Below, in pieces: positions 46,672-59,459 of a DNA stretch of 64,000 nucleotides. Position 1 is the stretch's first letter; each line of letters starts with the position of its first letter. Both the position numbers and the translations under genes were made by a program. The stretch covers positions 186,001 to 250,000 of the forward strand of contig NZ_RSEC01000062.1 in NCBI RefSeq assembly GCF_003937945.1. Reading direction: 5' to 3'. A model generated the notes under the pieces. The model did no database searches. It was not told where the DNA came from and saw only the letters and a list, made by a program, of their open reading frames with translations. This DNA comes from Amycolatopsis eburnea (lineage in GTDB: Bacteria; Actinomycetota; Actinomycetes; Mycobacteriales; Pseudonocardiaceae).

Positions 46672-47100
46672 GTGCCGGAAAAGCCGCTGGTCCGTGTGGT
46701 CGTCCCGGCCTTCGCACTGGCCTTGGCGGCCGGCGTGGGGCTGGCGTTCGGCGTCGCGGAGCTGAAGCGGCCGCCGGACCTGCCGGTGGACACGAACCCC
46801 GCGCCCCTGTCCGGCCACCGGCTGTGCGCGGCGGTGGTCGTGGTCTTCCCGTCCGACGCCGAGCTGCGGGCGGCCGTACCGGTGCTCCACGACGACCCGA
46901 AGGCGCGGCGGCTGTTCGTCGACTCGCCGTCGGTCTCGCTGCTCGCGGTCCCGGGCACCGATCTGAAGGCCTGGGCGCAGGAGCTGCACGCGCGGTTGCG
47001 GACCGCGGAGCGCGTGACGGTCATCGATTCCGACGCGACGGCGGCGCAGCTGAAACTCACCGCGCCGCCGCCGAAGTGCCCTCGGGAGGGCGAATACTAG
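46672..47100 (+). CDS. Small membrane-anchored protein, unknown function
   Basis: This 142-aa protein has one N-terminal membrane helix (~8-28, VVVPAFALALAAGVGLAFGV) and an extracytoplasmic domain of ~100 residues (CAAVVVVFPSDAELRAAVPVL, LKAWAQELHARL). The alpha/beta pattern is reminiscent of the FtsX extracellular domain, but I cannot confirm this. Two cysteines are present outside. GTG at 46672 or 46660 are both possible. It is divergent from the PHP gene. Its stop TAG shares the tetranucleotide CTAG (47097-47100) with the fadB stop on the other strand. Confidence 0.7.
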   Translation: MPEKPLVRVVVPAFALALAAGVGLAFGVAELKRPPDLPVDTNPAPLSGHRLCAAVVVVFPSDAELRAAVPVLHDDPKARRLFVDSPSVSLLAVPGTDLKAWAQELHARLRTAERVTVIDSDATAAQLKLTAPPPKCPREGEY

Positions 47101-49208
47101 GAAGCCGGAACCGAAGCCACGCCCGGGGCGAGGAACGGCTTGCCGTTCACGCGCTCGGAGACGCCGGAGCGGTCCAGGTACGGCGTGATGCCGCCGTTCC
47201 AGAACGGCCAGCCCGCGCCGAGGATCAGGCACAGGTCGATGTCCTGCGCCTCCGCGACCACGCCCTCGTCGAGCATGATCCGGATCTCCTCGGCGATGGC
47301 GGACAGCGCCCGGTCGCGCACCTGCTCCGAAGTGGACGGCGAGTCACCCTGCGTCCACAGCTCGACGACCTCGGGGTCGGCGGACTGGTTGCCCTGGTCG
47401 TCCCAGACCCAGACGCCCTTCTTGCCCGCCTTGACGAACTTCGCGAGGTTCTCGGACACGGTGAACCGGTCCGGGAACGCCTCGTGCAGCGTCTCGCCGA
47501 CGTGCAGCGCGATGGCCGGGCCGACGAGCTGCATCAGCGTCAGCGGCGTCATCGGCAGACCCAGCGGTTCCAGAGCCTGGTCGGCGACGTCGAACGGCGT
47601 GCCTTCGTCGACGGTCACCAGCACCTCGCCGAGGAAGCGCAGCAGGAGCCGGTTGACGACGAACGCGCTCGCGTCCTTCACCAGCACGCTGGACTTCTTC
47701 AGCTGCTTGCCGACCGAGAACGCCGTCGCGAGCGACGCGTCGTCGGTCTGCTCGCCGCGGACGATCTCCAGCAGCGGCAGCACGGCGACCGGGTTGAAGA
47801 AGTGGAAGCCGACGACCCGCTCGGGGTGCTGCAGCTTCGACGCCATCGCGGTGATCGACAGCGACGAGGTGTTCGTCGCCAGGATCGCCTCGGGGGAGAC
47901 GTGCTGCTCCAGCTCGGCGAACACCTGCTGCTTGACGCCCAGCTCCTCGAAGACGGCTTCGATGACGAAGTCGGCGTCGGCGAAGGCGGCCTTGTCGAGC
48001 GAGCCGGTGACGAGCGCCTTGAGCCGGTTCGCGCCGTCCGGGGAGACGCGCTTCTTGCCCAGCAGCTTGTCGATCTCGGCGTGGACGTAGCCGACGCCCT
48101 TGTCGACGCGCTCCTGGTCGACGTCGGTCAGCACGACCGGCACCTTGAGGCGGCGCACGAACAGCAATGCGAGCTGGCTGGCCATCAGGCCGGCGCCGAC
48201 GATGCCGACCTTGTTCACCTTGCGCGCCAACGACTTGTCGGGCGCGCCGGCCGGGCGCTTGGCGCGCTTGTTGACCAGGTTGAACGAGTACAGCCCGGCG
48301 CGCAGGACGTCGGACATGAGCAGCTCGGCGAGGCCGTCGGTCTCGGCCGCGTACCCGCGGTCGAGGTCGTTTTCCTTCGCGAGTTCGAGCAGCTCGACGG
48401 CCTTGGTGGCGCCCGGGGAGGCGCCGTGCGTCCGGCCGTCCACAATGGACTTGGCGCGGGCGATCGCGGCGTCCCACGCCGAACCGCGGTCGATCTCGCG
48501 CCGGGCCGGGGTGATTTCGCCGTTGACGACCTTCGCCAGCCACAGCAGCGACTGCTCGAGGTAGTCGGCCGAGCCGAAGACCGCGTCGACGATGCCGAGT
48601 TCGGCCGCCTGCTTGACGTTGAGCATCTTGTTCTGCGCCAAGGCGTTCTCGATGATCACCGTGACGGCCGCGTCGGCGCCGATGAGGTTCGGCAGCAGCT
48701 GCGTGCCGCCCCAGCCCGGGAACAGGCCGAGGAAGACCTCGGGGAACGCGATGGCGGCGGTGTTCTCCGACAGCGTCCGGTAGTGGCAGGACAGCGCCAG
48801 CTCGAGGCCGCCGCCCATGACCGCACCGTTGATGAACCCGAACGTCGGGATCGACGACTCGGTGAGGCGGCGGAACACGTCGTGCCCGGTCTGGGCGATC
48901 TCGCGCGCCAGCTTCGGGTCGCTCACGGACTCGACGCCCGAGAGGTCCGCGCCGACGGCGAAGATGAACGGCTTGCCGGTGACGGCGATCGCGGCCGGCT
49001 CGGCCTCGAACGCCTTGTCGATGGCCGCGTTCAGGGACACGAGACCCTGCGGGCCGAAGGTGTTCGGCCGGGTGTGGTCGTGGCCGTTGTCGAGCGTGAT
49101 GAGCGCGACGGGCTTGGCGAGCCCGGGCACCTTCACCAGGCGCGTCACGGCGTGCGTGACGACCTCGTCCGGGAAGGCGGCCTTCGCTTCTTCAGCGGTG
49201 AAAGTCAT
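47097..49208 (-). CDS. fadB: Fatty-acid oxidation complex alpha subunit (enoyl-CoA hydratase / 3-hydroxyacyl-CoA dehydrogenase)
   Basis: This 703-aa bifunctional enzyme catalyses the hydration and NAD-dependent oxidation steps of beta-oxidation. The N-terminal crotonase domain (~20-200) has FAVGADLSG and NGAVMGGGLELALSCHYR, which form the CoA oxyanion hole, plus AFPEVFLGLFPGWGGTQLL. The dehydrogenase starts near 340 (KVGIVGAGLMASQLALL) and has ATNTSSLSI, HFFNPV and DASAFVVNRLL. All hallmarks of actinobacterial FadB are present. ATG at 49208 overlaps the fadA stop by one base (TAATG). Partner thiolase is directly upstream. Confidence 0.95.
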   Translation of the reverse strand: MTFTAEEAKAAFPDEVVTHAVTRLVKVPGLAKPVALITLDNGHDHTRPNTFGPQGLVSLNAAIDKAFEAEPAAIAVTGKPFIFAVGADLSGVESVSDPKLAREIAQTGHDVFRRLTESSIPTFGFINGAVMGGGLELALSCHYRTLSENTAAIAFPEVFLGLFPGWGGTQLLPNLIGADAAVTVIIENALAQNKMLNVKQAAELGIVDAVFGSADYLEQSLLWLAKVVNGEITPARREIDRGSAWDAAIARAKSIVDGRTHGASPGATKAVELLELAKENDLDRGYAAETDGLAELLMSDVLRAGLYSFNLVNKRAKRPAGAPDKSLARKVNKVGIVGAGLMASQLALLFVRRLKVPVVLTDVDQERVDKGVGYVHAEIDKLLGKKRVSPDGANRLKALVTGSLDKAAFADADFVIEAVFEELGVKQQVFAELEQHVSPEAILATNTSSLSITAMASKLQHPERVVGFHFFNPVAVLPLLEIVRGEQTDDASLATAFSVGKQLKKSSVLVKDASAFVVNRLLLRFLGEVLVTVDEGTPFDVADQALEPLGLPMTPLTLMQLVGPAIALHVGETLHEAFPDRFTVSENLAKFVKAGKKGVWVWDDQGNQSADPEVVELWTQGDSPSTSEQVRDRALSAIAEEIRIMLDEGVVAEAQDIDLCLILGAGWPFWNGGITPYLDRSGVSERVNGKPFLAPGVASVPAS

Positions 49209-50440
49209 TACTTCGCCCCCTCGAAGGCCGGGTTCTCCCAGATCACGGTGCCGCCCATGCCGATGCCGATGCACATCGTCGTCATGCCGTACCGGACGTC
49301 GGGCCGCTCGGCGAACTGGCGGGCCAGCTGCGTCATGAGCCGGACGCCGGACGAGGCCAGCGGGTGGCCGCACGCGATCGCGCCGCCCCACTGGTTGACG
49401 CGCGGGTCTTCGTCGTCGATGCCGAAGTGGTCGAGGAAGGCCAGCACCTGCACGGCGAAGGCCTCGTTGATCTCGAACAGGCCGATGTCGTCGATGGTCA
49501 GGCCGGTGCGCTTGAACAGCTTCTCGGTGGCCGGCACCGGGCCGATGCCCATGACCTCCGGCTCGACGCCGGCGAAGGCGTAGCCGACCAGCCGCATGGC
49601 GACCGGCAGGCCCAGCTCGCGGGCGGTGTCCTCGTCGGCGAGGAGCGACGCGGTGGCGCCGTCGTTGAGGCCGGCCGCGTTGCCCGCGGTGATCCGGCCG
49701 TGCGGGCGGAACGGCGTCTTGAGGTTCGCGAGGGTTTCGAGCGTGGTGCCCGGGCGGGGCGGCTCGTCCTCGGTGGCCAGGCCCCAGCCCAGCTCCTTCG
49801 AGCGGGTGGCGACCGGGACCAGCTCGGGGCCGATCTTGCCGGTCTTGACGGCCTCGGCGTAGCGCTCCTGGCTGCGCGCGGCGTAGGCGTCGGTGCGCTG
49901 CTTGGTGATCGCGGGGAACCGGTCGTGCAGGTTCTCGGCGGTCTGGCCCATGACGAGCGCGGTCGGGTCGACGAGCTTGTCGGCGATGATCCGCGGGTTC
50001 GGGTCGACACCCTCACCCATCGGGTGCCGGCCCATGTGCTCGACGCCGCCGGCGATGGCGATGTCGTAGGCGCCGAAGCCGATGCCGGACGCGGCGGTGG
50101 TGACGGCGGTCATCGCGCCGGCGCACATGCGGTCGATCGCGAAGCCCGGGACGGACTTCGGCAGCCCGGCCAGCAGCGCGGCGGTCCGGCCGATGGTCAG
50201 GCCCTGGTCGCCGATCTGCGTGGTGGCGGCGATGGCCACCTCGTCGACGCGCTCGGGCGGCAGCTCGGGGTGCCGCCGCAGCAGCTCGCGGATGGCGTTG
50301 ACGACGAGGTCGTCCGCCCGGGTCCCGGCGTAGATGCCCTTGTCGCCGGCCTTGCCGAAGGGGGTGCGTACCCCCTCGACGAAGGCGACGGTGCGCACGC
50401 CCCGCGCGTTCGGCGCGAGCGGCGTTGCTGGTGCGGCCAC
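49208..50440 (-). CDS. fadA: Acetyl-CoA acyltransferase (3-ketoacyl-CoA thiolase)
   Basis: This 410-aa thiolase cleaves 3-ketoacyl-CoA with CoA in the last beta-oxidation step. Nucleophile C106 is in DRMCAGAMTAV. The downstream motifs are INEAFAVQVLAF, ACGHPLASSG with the catalytic His, and CIGIGMGG with the second Cys. Start GTG at 50440 has TGGAG six bases upstream. It leads the fadA-fadB operon. A palindromic operator overlaps the predicted promoter (50473-50500), so a TetR- or FadR-type repressor responding to acyl-CoA is likely. Confidence 0.95.
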   Translation of the reverse strand: MAAPATPLAPNARGVRTVAFVEGVRTPFGKAGDKGIYAGTRADDLVVNAIRELLRRHPELPPERVDEVAIAATTQIGDQGLTIGRTAALLAGLPKSVPGFAIDRMCAGAMTAVTTAASGIGFGAYDIAIAGGVEHMGRHPMGEGVDPNPRIIADKLVDPTALVMGQTAENLHDRFPAITKQRTDAYAARSQERYAEAVKTGKIGPELVPVATRSKELGWGLATEDEPPRPGTTLETLANLKTPFRPHGRITAGNAAGLNDGATASLLADEDTARELGLPVAMRLVGYAFAGVEPEVMGIGPVPATEKLFKRTGLTIDDIGLFEINEAFAVQVLAFLDHFGIDDEDPRVNQWGGAIACGHPLASSGVRLMTQLARQFAERPDVRYGMTTMCIGIGMGGTVIWENPAFEGAK

Positions 50441-50472
50441 TGAAGCTCCAGAAAGTAGAGGTCTTTGCCCGC

Positions 50473-50500
50473 ACGATAGCCCTTGTTACCCGTCGGTAAC
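50473..50500 (-). promoter_or_regulatory. fadAB promoter region with 16-bp palindromic operator
   Basis: GTTACCCGTCGGTAAC (50485-50500) is a 6+4+6 palindrome of the TTACCNNTNNGTAA type seen for repressors of fatty-acid catabolism in actinobacteria. On the minus strand TATCGT (50478-50473) would be the -10, and the palindrome covers the spacer and -35 positions. Binding would therefore occlude polymerase. The regulator is not identified in the window. Confidence 0.5.
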
Positions 50501-50525
50501 CAGTGGTGTGGCCCGGTCGAGTGGG

Positions 50526-51155
50526 CTACGGCACACTCTTGGGCGTCAGCGTCCCGCCTTTCACGAGCCACGCCACGCCGAACGCCCACACCGCGGCGCT
50601 CTCCAGCCACAGCGCCGGGTGCCATTCCGGCACGAGCCGCAGCCAGCTGGTCAGCGCGATCAGCACGAGCGCGGCGAGGATCACCACGCCGCAGACGCGG
50701 TAGACGACCCCGACGCCTGGGGGCTGTTCGCCGTCGTGGGGGAACAGGCGGAGGCAGAAGTACGCGAGGGAGAGGAAGAACACCGCGGCGAACGTCAGGT
50801 GCAGCACGCCCGAGGTGCGGTCCCAGGCCGTGACGTCGTGGTCCGGCGTGGTGGGGAAGAGGGCGAGGCCGATCGCGCCGAGCCCGGCCACGGTGCTGGC
50901 GACGTTGTCGACGAAGTCGTGGCCGTAGTAGGCGAGCAGGAACACCCCGGCGGCGCACATCGAGCCGACGAAGACGTCGCGGACGTCGGTGTAGTAGTAG
51001 CCGCTGAGCGACCCGACGAGGTCGCCGCCCTGCGCCCACTGCTTGCCGAAGATCAGGACGAACGGCAGCGCCAGGCCGATGAGCCCGATGGCGCGCCGGA
51101 GGAACAGGTAGGAGTGGACGAGGGTGTTCTGCGGGGATCGGGTTGCCGTGGTCAT
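50526..51155 (-). CDS. Polytopic membrane protein (DUF998-like), unknown function
   Basis: This 209-aa protein has six predicted helices, from FLRRAIGLIGLALPFVLIFG through LESAAVWAFGVAWLVKG. The extracytoplasmic-facing motif GSLSGYYYTDVRDVFVGSMCAAGVFLLAYYGHD is a strong internal signature that resembles DUF998-type proteins. The ATG at 51155 is preceded by GGAGG. It sits downstream of the guanidine operon but in the same direction with an 84-bp gap. Function unknown. Confidence 0.7.
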   Translation of the reverse strand: MTTATRSPQNTLVHSYLFLRRAIGLIGLALPFVLIFGKQWAQGGDLVGSLSGYYYTDVRDVFVGSMCAAGVFLLAYYGHDFVDNVASTVAGLGAIGLALFPTTPDHDVTAWDRTSGVLHLTFAAVFFLSLAYFCLRLFPHDGEQPPGVGVVYRVCGVVILAALVLIALTSWLRLVPEWHPALWLESAAVWAFGVAWLVKGGTLTPKSVP

Positions 51156-51239
51156 GGCTGCCTCCGGGAGTCGCTACCGGGTACATCGGCGTCCCGGCGA
51201 CGGGGTTTGAGGGCCGTTACCGCGCCGGGCAGCTGATCG

Positions 51240-52828
51240 TTACCCGCCGAGGTGCACCAGCCAACCGCCCTTCGCCGAAATGTCCTCCGCGCCTTCGATC
51301 GCCGCCGGTTCGCACAGGAAGCCCGGTACCCGGGTGCCGTCCGCCAGCTCGACCTTGCCGATCGCCAGCGGGGCGGGAATCCGGGACACGAACTCGCCGA
51401 AGCCGCGCACCGGCAGCTCCCACACCTCCGCCGCGATCGCGACGCCGTCCGACGCCACCCGCACCAGACCCGGCTTCGGCGGCACCGTGTCCAGCGCGTA
51501 CAACCGGTAGGACGCCGACGTCGAAACCGCAGCCACGAACCGGCCGCCCCGCGAGGTCAGCTCGTGGTTCAGCGGCTGGCCGCGCAGGTGGGCGCCGACG
51601 ACGACGATCGGCACCCGCTCGCCGCGCAGGCCCGCCAGTGCCGCCAGCTTCAGGTCGTCGTGCGGGGCGCCGAGCAGCATCACGCCGAACGGGCGCCCGG
51701 CCACGGTCCCGGCCGGCACCGCCAGCGCGGAGAGGCCGAACAGGTTGGTGGAGTTGGTGAACCGGCCCAGGCGCGCGTTGACCGCGACCGGGTCCGCGGC
51801 CACCTCGGCGAGCGTGGGGTGCTCGGTCGTCGTCGGGACCAGCAGCGCGTCGACGCCGGCCAGCGTCGCCAGTGCTTCGGCTCGCAGGCCCGCCAGTTTC
51901 GCCTGGTCCGCGAACAGCCGGTGGGCCGGGATGTCCCTGGCGCCGGTGATGATGCCGTGTACCACCGGGTCCACGTCGGCGGGGTGCGCGTCCAGGAACT
52001 CGCCGACCGCGGTGTACCGCTCGGCGACGAACGCGCCGCCGTACAGCAGTTGCGCCGCCTCCAGGAAAGCCGATATGTCCACAGTGGTCACTTCGGCACC
52101 CGCGGCCGCGTACTCCTCGACGGCGGCCTCGAACGCCTCGGCCCACCCCGGCGCCAGGGGCCCCAGCTCGGCGGGGACGCCGAGCCGGAACCGTCCCGTG
52201 TGGACCTGCGCGGGTTCGGCCAGGCACGTCAATGCGAACGACGCTTCCTCGACCGTCCGTGCGAACAGCGAGACGCAGTCGATGCTCGCGCACGCGGGCA
52301 CCACGCCTTCGGTCGGCAGGAGGCCCGGGGTCGGCTTGAGCCCGACGATCCCGTTGAACGCCGCCGGCACCCGGCCCGACCCCGCGGTGTCCGTGCCCAG
52401 CGCCAGGTCGACGATTCCCAGGGCGACGGCCACCGCCGACCCCGAACTCGACCCGCCCGAGACGTACGCCGGATCCACGGCGTTGCGCACCGCGCCGTAC
52501 GGGCTGCGGGTCCCGACCAGCCCGGTCGCGAACTGGTCCAGGTTGGTCGTGCCGAGCACCAGCGCCCCGGCCGCCCGCAGCCGGGCGACCACCGGGGCGT
52601 CGGCCTCCGGCTTGTACGCGTAGGCCGGGCAGCCGGCCGTCGTCGGCAGGCCCGCGACGTCGATGTTTCCCTTGACCGCGACGAGCTTCCCGTACAGCGG
52701 CAGCCCGCGGTCGGCCAGCGCCGCGGCCTCGGCCACCACCTCTTCTTCGGGCCGCAGGTCGATCCAGATCTCCGGGCGGTCGACCTGCTCGATCCGGCGG
52801 TACGCCGCCCGCACGCGTTCGACCGGGC

Positions 52829-52832
<4 letters not shown>
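51240..52832 (-). CDS. Allophanate hydrolase (AtzF-like)
   Basis: This 530-aa amidase-signature enzyme splits allophanate into two CO2 and two ammonia. It has the Ser-cisSer-Lys triad: K54 in GKLVAVKGNID, S129 in VSGGSSSGSAVA, and S152 in GTDTAGSGRVPAA. After ~450 residues comes the C-terminal domain typical of AtzF (GFGEFVSRIPAPLAIGKVEL, VPGFLCEP). ATG at 52832 overlaps the carboxylase stop (ATGA). It is the last step of the operon, where carboxylation of urea or of guanidine followed by deimination gives allophanate. Confidence 0.93.
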
Positions 52833-56352
<3,520 letters not shown>

Positions 56353-56356
<4 letters not shown>

Positions 56357-56988
56357 TCGCCGCCTCCGGGGGACGTGACGACCATGCGGACCGGCGTCGG
56401 GTCGAACCCGTTGCAGGGGTTGTTGATCTGCGGGCAGTTCGACACGAGGACGAGCACGTCGGTCTCCGCGCGCAGCCGGACTTCCAGGCCCGGCGCGGAA
56501 ATGCCGTCGACGATGCCAAGCGTGCCGTCTTCTTCGACCGGCACGTTCATGTACCAGTTGACGTTGCTGACGAGGTCGCGCTTGCCGAGCCCCCACTTGG
56601 CGCCTTCGCTGAGGAAGTTCTCGACGCACGCGTGCTGGAACCGGGTGTGCTGGCCGTAGCGCAGGCTGTTGGACTCCTTGCTGCACGCGCCGCCGATGGT
56701 GTCGTGGCGGCCGCAGGTGTCGGCGACGACGGTCAGCAGCGGCGCGCCCTCCTGGGTGCGCAGGACGCTGCCCGTGGTGAGGAAGATGGTGCGCTGTGCG
56801 GCGATCGTCGCCGCCGCGCTGTAGCGCTTGGCCGTGTCGTTCGCGTCGTAGCAGAGGAAGTCGACGGCCTGGTTGCCGCCCAGGTCGATGATGGCCAGCT
56901 CGCTGCCGCGCTTCAGCACCGTGGAGAACGGGGCGCGCGCCGGGACGTCGAACGTCAGCTCCAGCCGGGACTCGTACGCCGTGCTCAT
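56353..56988 (-). CDS. DUF1989 urea-amidolyase-associated protein, carboxyguanidine deiminase subunit
   Basis: This 211-aa protein is one of the pair UAAP1/UAAP2 now known as the carboxyguanidine deiminase subunits CgdA/CgdB. These remove ammonia from carboxyguanidine to give allophanate. DUF1989 motifs are LAIIDLGGNQAVDFLCYDA, VVADTCGRHDTIGGACSKESNS with metal-binding Cys/His, NVNWYMNVPVEEDG, and VLVSNCPQINNPCNGFDPTPV. ATGA overlap with the upstream pair member; its stop overlaps the carboxylase GTG. Which subunit (A or B) it is was not determined. Confidence 0.9.
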
Positions 56989-57818
56989 GCGATCCCCCGT
57001 GCGGTCAGGTAGTCGGCGGTGTTCTCGAACGCGCGCTGCGCTTCCGGCGAGTGCGTCCACTCCGGACTGTCTGGAGTGGACGGTTGGTCCCGCCAGGCGA
57101 GGACTTCGAGGTTCGTCACGGTGTAGTCCGCCCGCGGGTCCACCGGGTGCGGCACGTTGGCGACCAGCACTATCGACGGGATCTCGATCCGCAGGTCGAC
57201 GGACTTCCCGGCGCCCGCGGAGCCGGTGAACTCCAGCCCGCCGTCCGGCTGGACGCGTACGCCCTGGAAGAACGACAGGCTCGGCGGCAGGTCGCGCGGC
57301 CCGAGCCCGTTCTTGGCCGCGGCCAAGGTGAACAGTGGCAGGCCGGCGGGGGAGAGACCCTGCGGGGCGCCGTCGCCGTAGCGCTCGGTGTTGCCGTCCA
57401 CAGTGGACGTCCCGCAGAGCGCGTCGTGGCGGCCGCTGGCGTCGGCCACGATCGTGGCGAGCACGCGGCCCTGATCGGACAGCAGCGCCACCTTTTCGCC
57501 GAGGTACGCGTTCCACTGCACCTTCACCGTGTCCGCGACGTTCAGCCGCTCCCAGGGCCCGTCGGCGTTGAACAGCAGCACGTGCGCGCAGGCGTCGCCC
57601 TCGACGTCGGTCAGGCGCAGCCGCGTCCCCCGGGCCAGCACCTTGTGCGTGTACCCGCCCCCGGCGACGGTCTCCGCCCAGGTCAGCGCCTCGGGCGCCA
57701 CCCCGGGCGGGGGTGCCGGCCAGGTGCTCGCCGGGATCGACGGCATCGTTTCGACCACGGTGCCGGCCTGGGCCCGGGCGTGGTCCCGGGCGCCGTAGGT
57801 GGTGGCGGTGGTGCTCAT
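56985..57818 (-). CDS. DUF1989 urea-amidolyase-associated protein, carboxyguanidine deiminase subunit
   Basis: Partner of the preceding protein, 277 aa with a longer N-terminal part. It shares the DUF1989 core: GTRLRLTDVEGDACAHVLLF, IVADASGRHDALCGTST with conserved His/Cys, SLSFFQGVRVQPDGG and VLVANVPHPVDPRADYTVTNL. The two subunits are similar but not identical, as in the described heteromeric deiminase. Start ATG at 57818 lies ten bases after the permease stop, so all five genes form one operon. Confidence 0.9.
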   Translation of the reverse strand: MSTTATTYGARDHARAQAGTVVETMPSIPASTWPAPPPGVAPEALTWAETVAGGGYTHKVLARGTRLRLTDVEGDACAHVLLFNADGPWERLNVADTVKVQWNAYLGEKVALLSDQGRVLATIVADASGRHDALCGTSTVDGNTERYGDGAPQGLSPAGLPLFTLAAAKNGLGPRDLPPSLSFFQGVRVQPDGGLEFTGSAGAGKSVDLRIEIPSIVLVANVPHPVDPRADYTVTNLEVLAWRDQPSTPDSPEWTHSPEAQRAFENTADYLTARGIA

Positions 57819-57828
57819 GGACGTCCTC

Positions 57829-59295
57829 TCAGATCGCGGGTTCGAGGGCGGGAGCGGGGCGCAGCCGCAGCCAGCAGAGCCAGCCGATCACCAGTGCGCC
57901 GCCGACGAACTCTAGCGGGAACAGCAGCATCCAGGGGGCGCCCGAACCGGCGACGTCGTAGATCTCCGCGCGCGGCCAGGCGATGTTGACGATCATGGCG
58001 ATCCCGTAGAGCACGGCTGCCCCGTTCAGCGGAACACCCCAGCGGCCCAGCGAGAACCGGCCGGGTTCCGCGGGGAAGCGGCCGCGCAGCCTTGCGACCA
58101 GCAGGGGGCCGGTGACCAGCAGGTACGCCAGGTAGACGACCACCACCGACGTCCCGGTGATGGTGCTGAAGAGCGTCGGGTTGCCGACGTTGAGCAGCAG
58201 GAGCGCGATGGCCAGCACGCCCGAAACGAGCGCGGGCGCGACCGGCGTCCCGGTTTTCGGATTCACCGACGAAAGTCGGGCGGAAGCGGGGAGCGCGCCG
58301 TCGCGGGCCATCGCGAAGATCAGCCGGACGGTGCCGGTCTGGATGGTGAGGGTGCAGACCACGACCGCGACGGCGACGTCGGCGAGGAAGACGCGGCCGA
58401 GGGTGTCGCCGAAGACGGCGGTGATGACGTACGGCAGGCCGTGCCCGGCGAGCTGCCCGTCGGTGAGGCTCGGCGCGGCCATCAGCGCGGTGACGACCAC
58501 GGCCAGCCCGCCGATCCCGGACACGAGCACCGCCCGCAGCACGGCCCGCGGCGCGGCCTTTCGTGCGTCCTTCGTCTCCTCGGCGACCGACGCGGCGGTG
58601 TCGAAGCCGTAGAGGACGTACGCGGCCATGAGCGCCGAAGCGAGGACGCCGCCGATCCCGGCGCTCGTGCCGGGGGCGTCGTGCGCGACCACCTGCGGGC
58701 CGCGGACGGCGAACAGGCCGAGCCCGGAGATCAGGACGACGACGCCGAGCAGCTCGGCCGCGACACCGACGTCGTTGATCCTCGCCATCAGCCGGACGCC
58801 GCCGGCGTTGACGAGCGTGGTGAAGACGAGCAAGAGCGTGCCGAGGAGGACGGCGTTGGCCGCGCCCGACGGCGACGTCACCGAGGGGTCGCCGCCGACG
58901 AGCTGGAAGCCGTCCCACACCGAGGGCAGCACGACCTGCAGCGCGATCGCCGCGGCGGCGAGCGCGACGATGCAGCCGATCAGCATCATCCAGCCGGCGA
59001 GCCAGCCGAGGAACCCCTTCGAGAGCTGTTTCGCCCATTGGTAGACGGATCCGGCGAGCGGGAAGCGCGCGGCGAGCTCGGCGAAGGTGAGCGCGACGAG
59101 CAGCTGGCCGCCGAGGACGACCGGCCAGGTCCAGAAGAAGAGCGGGCCGCCGAAGGTGTAGCCGAAGCCGAAGAGCTGGAAGACGGTGGTGAGGATGGAG
59201 ACGAACGAGAAGCCGGCGGCGAAGGCGGAGAACCCGCCCAGCGACCGGCGGAGCTCCTGGCGGTAACCGAAGGCGGCGAGATCGTCGGGTGGCAT
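57829..59295 (-). CDS. APC-superfamily permease, probable guanidine/amine uptake
   Basis: This 488-aa protein has about twelve transmembrane helices, beginning YRQELRRSLGGFSAFAAGFSFVSI and containing LTFAELAARFPLAGSVYQWAKQ, which is characteristic of amino-acid/choline/GABA-type APC permeases. VYQW is common in UgaP/GabP relatives. As the first gene of the deiminase/carboxylase operon it probably imports the nitrogen source; guanidine, urea or an amine are candidates. ATG at 59295 follows AAGGAG. It diverges from the TetR gene. Confidence 0.88.
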   Translation of the reverse strand: MPPDDLAAFGYRQELRRSLGGFSAFAAGFSFVSILTTVFQLFGFGYTFGGPLFFWTWPVVLGGQLLVALTFAELAARFPLAGSVYQWAKQLSKGFLGWLAGWMMLIGCIVALAAAAIALQVVLPSVWDGFQLVGGDPSVTSPSGAANAVLLGTLLLVFTTLVNAGGVRLMARINDVGVAAELLGVVVLISGLGLFAVRGPQVVAHDAPGTSAGIGGVLASALMAAYVLYGFDTAASVAEETKDARKAAPRAVLRAVLVSGIGGLAVVVTALMAAPSLTDGQLAGHGLPYVITAVFGDTLGRVFLADVAVAVVVCTLTIQTGTVRLIFAMARDGALPASARLSSVNPKTGTPVAPALVSGVLAIALLLLNVGNPTLFSTITGTSVVVVYLAYLLVTGPLLVARLRGRFPAEPGRFSLGRWGVPLNGAAVLYGIAMIVNIAWPRAEIYDVAGSGAPWMLLFPLEFVGGALVIGWLCWLRLRPAPALEPAI

Positions 59296-59447
59296 GCGGT
59301 CTCCTTGTTTCGATCGTGCGACAGAAATTAGGCCCGCGGCTGGACGTCCCGGTCTCCGTCGCGTTAGGGGTGCGTTAACGGCGGGGGCTTCCGGGCGTCA
59401 ACAGCGACATGTGGGGGTAACCGCGGGTGCCGGGGCGCCGGACCTGG

Positions 59448-59453
59448 CAAGAT
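59448..59453 (+). promoter_or_regulatory. -10 hexamer CAAGAT before the TetR gene
   Basis: CAAGAT ends six bases before GTG 59460, the leaderless spacing seen at several starts in this window, and supports that start over GTG 59427. No ribosome site precedes the codon. Confidence 0.35.
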
Positions 59454-59459
59454 CACCCC

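Noticed and set aside
59296..59459. Guanidine-sensing (ykkC-type) riboswitch upstream of the permease
   Set aside because: The space is only 164 bp, is shared with a divergent gene, and I could not recognise the conserved motifs by eye. A covariance search would decide.
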